NCBI GenBank assembly: GCA_023383015.1
Contig: JAHDXW010000014.1
Coordinates: 39,288 to 103,287 of the forward strand
Length of the DNA: 64,000 nucleotides
Direction: 5' to 3'
Origin: Paracoccaceae bacterium
GTDB taxonomy: Bacteria > Pseudomonadota > Alphaproteobacteria > Rhodobacterales > Rhodobacteraceae
Position numbers and translations under genes: made by a program
Shown here: positions 62,134-64,000 of the stretch, piece after piece
Numbering within the stretch: the first letter of the stretch is position 1
Layout of the letters: every line of letters begins with the position of its first letter
The notes under the pieces: generated by a model
Seen by the model: only the letters and a program-made list of their open reading frames with translations
Databases searched by the model: none
Told to the model about the DNA's origin: nothing

Positions 62134-63255
62134 ATGCCTCTCCTCACCACCCATGTCGGCAGCCTGCCCCGCAGCCAGGCGGTGGTCGATGCCCTCTTCG
62201 CCCGCGAGCGCGGCGAGCCACTCGACCCCGCCGCCTTCGATGCCGTCATGGCCGCGGCGGTGATGGAGAACGTCCGCCGCCAGAAGGCGGCGGGCATCGA
62301 CATCGTCTCGGACGGCGAGGCCGCGAAGATCAGCTATGCCACCTACGTCAAGGACCGCTACACGGGCTTTGCCGGCGACAGCCCCCGGAACGCGCCCGCT
62401 GACCTGAAGCTCTTCCCCTCGTTCCTCGAGCGGCTGGCGCGGCAGGGCGGCACGCCGCGCTATGCCCGCCCGCAATGCGTGGGCCCGGTCGAGAGCCGGG
62501 GGCAGGACGAGCTTGCCCGCGACATCGCCAACCTCAGGGCGGCGATGACCGCCCACGGGGTGGCGCGCGGCTTCATGAACGCGGCCTCGCCCGGGGTCGT
62601 CGCGCTGTTCCTGCAGAATGCCTACTACCCCTCGCGCGAGGCCTACCTTGCCGCCCTCGCAGCGGCCATGGCCGAGGAATACCGCACCATCGTCGACGCC
62701 GGGCTCGACCTGCAGGTGGACTGCCCCGACCTCGCGCTGTCGCGGCACATGCTGTTTGCCCATCTCTCCGACGACGAATTCCTCGCCATCGCCGCGACCC
62801 ATGTCGAGGCGCTGAAGGCCGCCCTTGCCGGCATCCCCGAGCACCGTGTGCGGGTGCACATCTGCTGGGGCAACTACGAGGGGCCGCATGTCTGCGACAT
62901 CGCCATGGACAGGGTCTTCCCGCTGCTGATGTCGGTGCCCGCGCGACAGATCCTGTTCGAGACCGCCAACCCCCGCCACGGCCACGAATGGGCGGTGTTC
63001 CGCGACCGCGCGGCCGAGATTCCGCCCGACAGGGTGCTGGTACCCGGGGTGATCGATTCGACGACGAACTTCGTCGAGCATCCCGATCTGGTCGCCGAGC
63101 GGCTCTGCCGCTTCGTCGACATCGTCGGCGCCGACCGCGTGATCGCGGGCTCGGACTGCGGCTTCGGCACCTTTGCGGGCTTCGGCGCGGTCGACCCCGA
63201 GATCGCCTGGGCCAAGCTTGCCAGCCTTGCCGAGGGGGCGCGGCGGGCGGGATGA
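62134..63255 (+). CDS. Methionine-synthase-II (MetE C-terminal)-like protein
   Basis: 373 residues comprising only the C-terminal barrel of cobalamin-independent methionine synthase. Zn ligands His242 and Cys244 (VHICWGNYEGPH), Glu276 (ILFETANP) and Cys342 (GSDCGFGT) are all retained. No N-terminal MetE domain. Short forms like this often act on thiols other than homocysteine or break C-S/C-O bonds in catabolic clusters. It follows the bicupin by 25 bp. Confidence 0.88.
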   Translation: MPLLTTHVGSLPRSQAVVDALFARERGEPLDPAAFDAVMAAAVMENVRRQKAAGIDIVSDGEAAKISYATYVKDRYTGFAGDSPRNAPADLKLFPSFLERLARQGGTPRYARPQCVGPVESRGQDELARDIANLRAAMTAHGVARGFMNAASPGVVALFLQNAYYPSREAYLAALAAAMAEEYRTIVDAGLDLQVDCPDLALSRHMLFAHLSDDEFLAIAATHVEALKAALAGIPEHRVRVHICWGNYEGPHVCDIAMDRVFPLLMSVPARQILFETANPRHGHEWAVFRDRAAEIPPDRVLVPGVIDSTTNFVEHPDLVAERLCRFVDIVGADRVIAGSDCGFGTFAGFGAVDPEIAWAKLASLAEGARRAG

Positions 63256-63941
63256 CGCCGGTCGTCCTGCTGCCGGGGATGTTGTGCGACGCCCGCCTCT
63301 GGGGGCCGGTGATGGGCGCCTTCGCCGGCCGGGCGGTGCTGCACGCCCCGCTGACCGAGGCCGACAGCATGGACGGGCTTGCCGCCGCCGTCCTGGCCCT
63401 GGCCCCGCCGCGCTTTGCGCTTGCCGGGCTGTCGATGGGCGGCATCGTGGCGATGGCGGTGCTGGCGGCGGCGCCCGAGCGCGTGGAGCGGCTGGCGCTG
63501 CTCGACACCAACCCGCTGGCCGAGGCCGAGGCAGTGGCCGCCCGCCGCGGGGGGCAGATCGCCCGGGCACTCGACGGCGGGCTTGCGGCGGTGATGCGCG
63601 AGGAGCTGAAGCCCAACTACCTCGCCCCGGGGCCGGGGCAGGGCGCCATCCTCGACCTCTGCATGGCGATGGCGCTGGCGCTCGGACCTTTGGTCTTCGC
63701 CCGCCAGTCGGCGGCCCTGCGGGACCGGCCCGACCGGCGGGCGGTGCTTGCCGCCTTCGCCGGACCGGCGCTCGTGCTGATGGGCGAGCACGACCGGCTC
63801 TGCCCGCTCGACCGGCACGCGCTGATGCACCGGCTGATGCCGGGCTCGCGCCTTGCGGTGATCGGGGACGCCGGCCACGTGCCGCCGCTCGAACGGCCGG
63901 CGGCGACCGAGGCGGCGCTCGCCGCCTGGCTTTCCGGCTGA
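63252..63941 (+). CDS. Alpha/beta hydrolase
   Basis: 229 residues; ATGA overlap with the MetE-like gene. Nucleophile elbow GLSMGG (Ser61), acid in MGEHDRLCP, and His in GDAGHVPPLERP complete the triad. A short hydrolase, likely an esterase or lactonase for an intermediate. Last gene; 59 bp of GC-rich sequence to the window edge hold nothing recognised. Confidence 0.88.
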   Translation: MTPVVLLPGMLCDARLWGPVMGAFAGRAVLHAPLTEADSMDGLAAAVLALAPPRFALAGLSMGGIVAMAVLAAAPERVERLALLDTNPLAEAEAVAARRGGQIARALDGGLAAVMREELKPNYLAPGPGQGAILDLCMAMALALGPLVFARQSAALRDRPDRRAVLAAFAGPALVLMGEHDRLCPLDRHALMHRLMPGSRLAVIGDAGHVPPLERPAATEAALAAWLSG

Positions 63942-64000
63942 GCCGCCGCCGCGCTCACCCCCTTCGGCGGCGTGTTCCGTCGCGTCCGGTGCGGGGTGCG

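Overview
The window is very GC-rich, with tightly packed genes, frequent 4-bp stop/start overlaps (ATGA, GTGA) and gene families typical of heterotrophic Alphaproteobacteria (TRAP, Liv, Aap-like and carbohydrate ABC transporters, CaiC/CaiB enzymes, hydantoinases). A Rhodobacterales-like or related alphaproteobacterium is the best guess; no rRNA, tRNA or core housekeeping operon is present to place it more precisely. It reads as a mosaic of at least five substrate-uptake-plus-catabolism modules, mostly with their own regulators.

Module 1 (1-6611, +): end of a DhnA/LsrF-like class I aldolase, an FGGY sugar kinase, a ribose-type (CUT2) ABC transporter and an aldo/keto reductase. Module 2 (6718-25445): an acyl-CoA degradation regulon around a TetR repressor. 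The minus-strand arm carries two CaiC-like ligases, an enoyl-CoA hydratase, a duplicated CMD-domain protein and an SDR. The plus-strand arm carries an AMACR-like CoA enzyme, an SCP-x thiolase with its DUF35 partner, an acyl-CoA dehydrogenase, 2-oxoacid dehydrogenase E1 alpha and beta with a free-standing lipoyl domain, a second hydratase, a complete Liv-type transporter and a MaoC hydratase. Four copies of a CAAAC-N4-GTTTG palindrome at the three promoter regions mark the probable TetR operators.

Module 3 (26172-39643): GntR regulator; a divergent pair of units with a threonine aldolase-like PLP enzyme and a FAD amine/amino-acid oxidoreductase on one side, and phosphotriesterase-like hydrolase, hydantoinase A and B, SDR-type threonine dehydrogenase and an alanine-racemase-like protein on the other; then a TRAP transporter with its own promoter. 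A TetR gene, a homocysteine S-methyltransferase-like gene and a decayed IS21-type insertion sequence separate this from module 4 (43214-49171): RidA protein and YheO-type regulator, convergent with a polar amino-acid ABC transporter (no ATPase) co-oriented with a threonine-synthase-like PLP enzyme.

Module 5 (49364-63941) is the most unusual: a sugar-type (CUT1) ABC transporter, a histidinol-dehydrogenase-like enzyme, an SDR, a LacI regulator, a bicupin, a MetE-like protein, an alpha/beta hydrolase, and four separate two-domain SnoaL/NTF2-fold proteins, arranged around a LacI-type operator palindrome. The genes look like one coupled catabolic pathway whose substrate I cannot name. All function calls are from reading the sequence; no database search was run.
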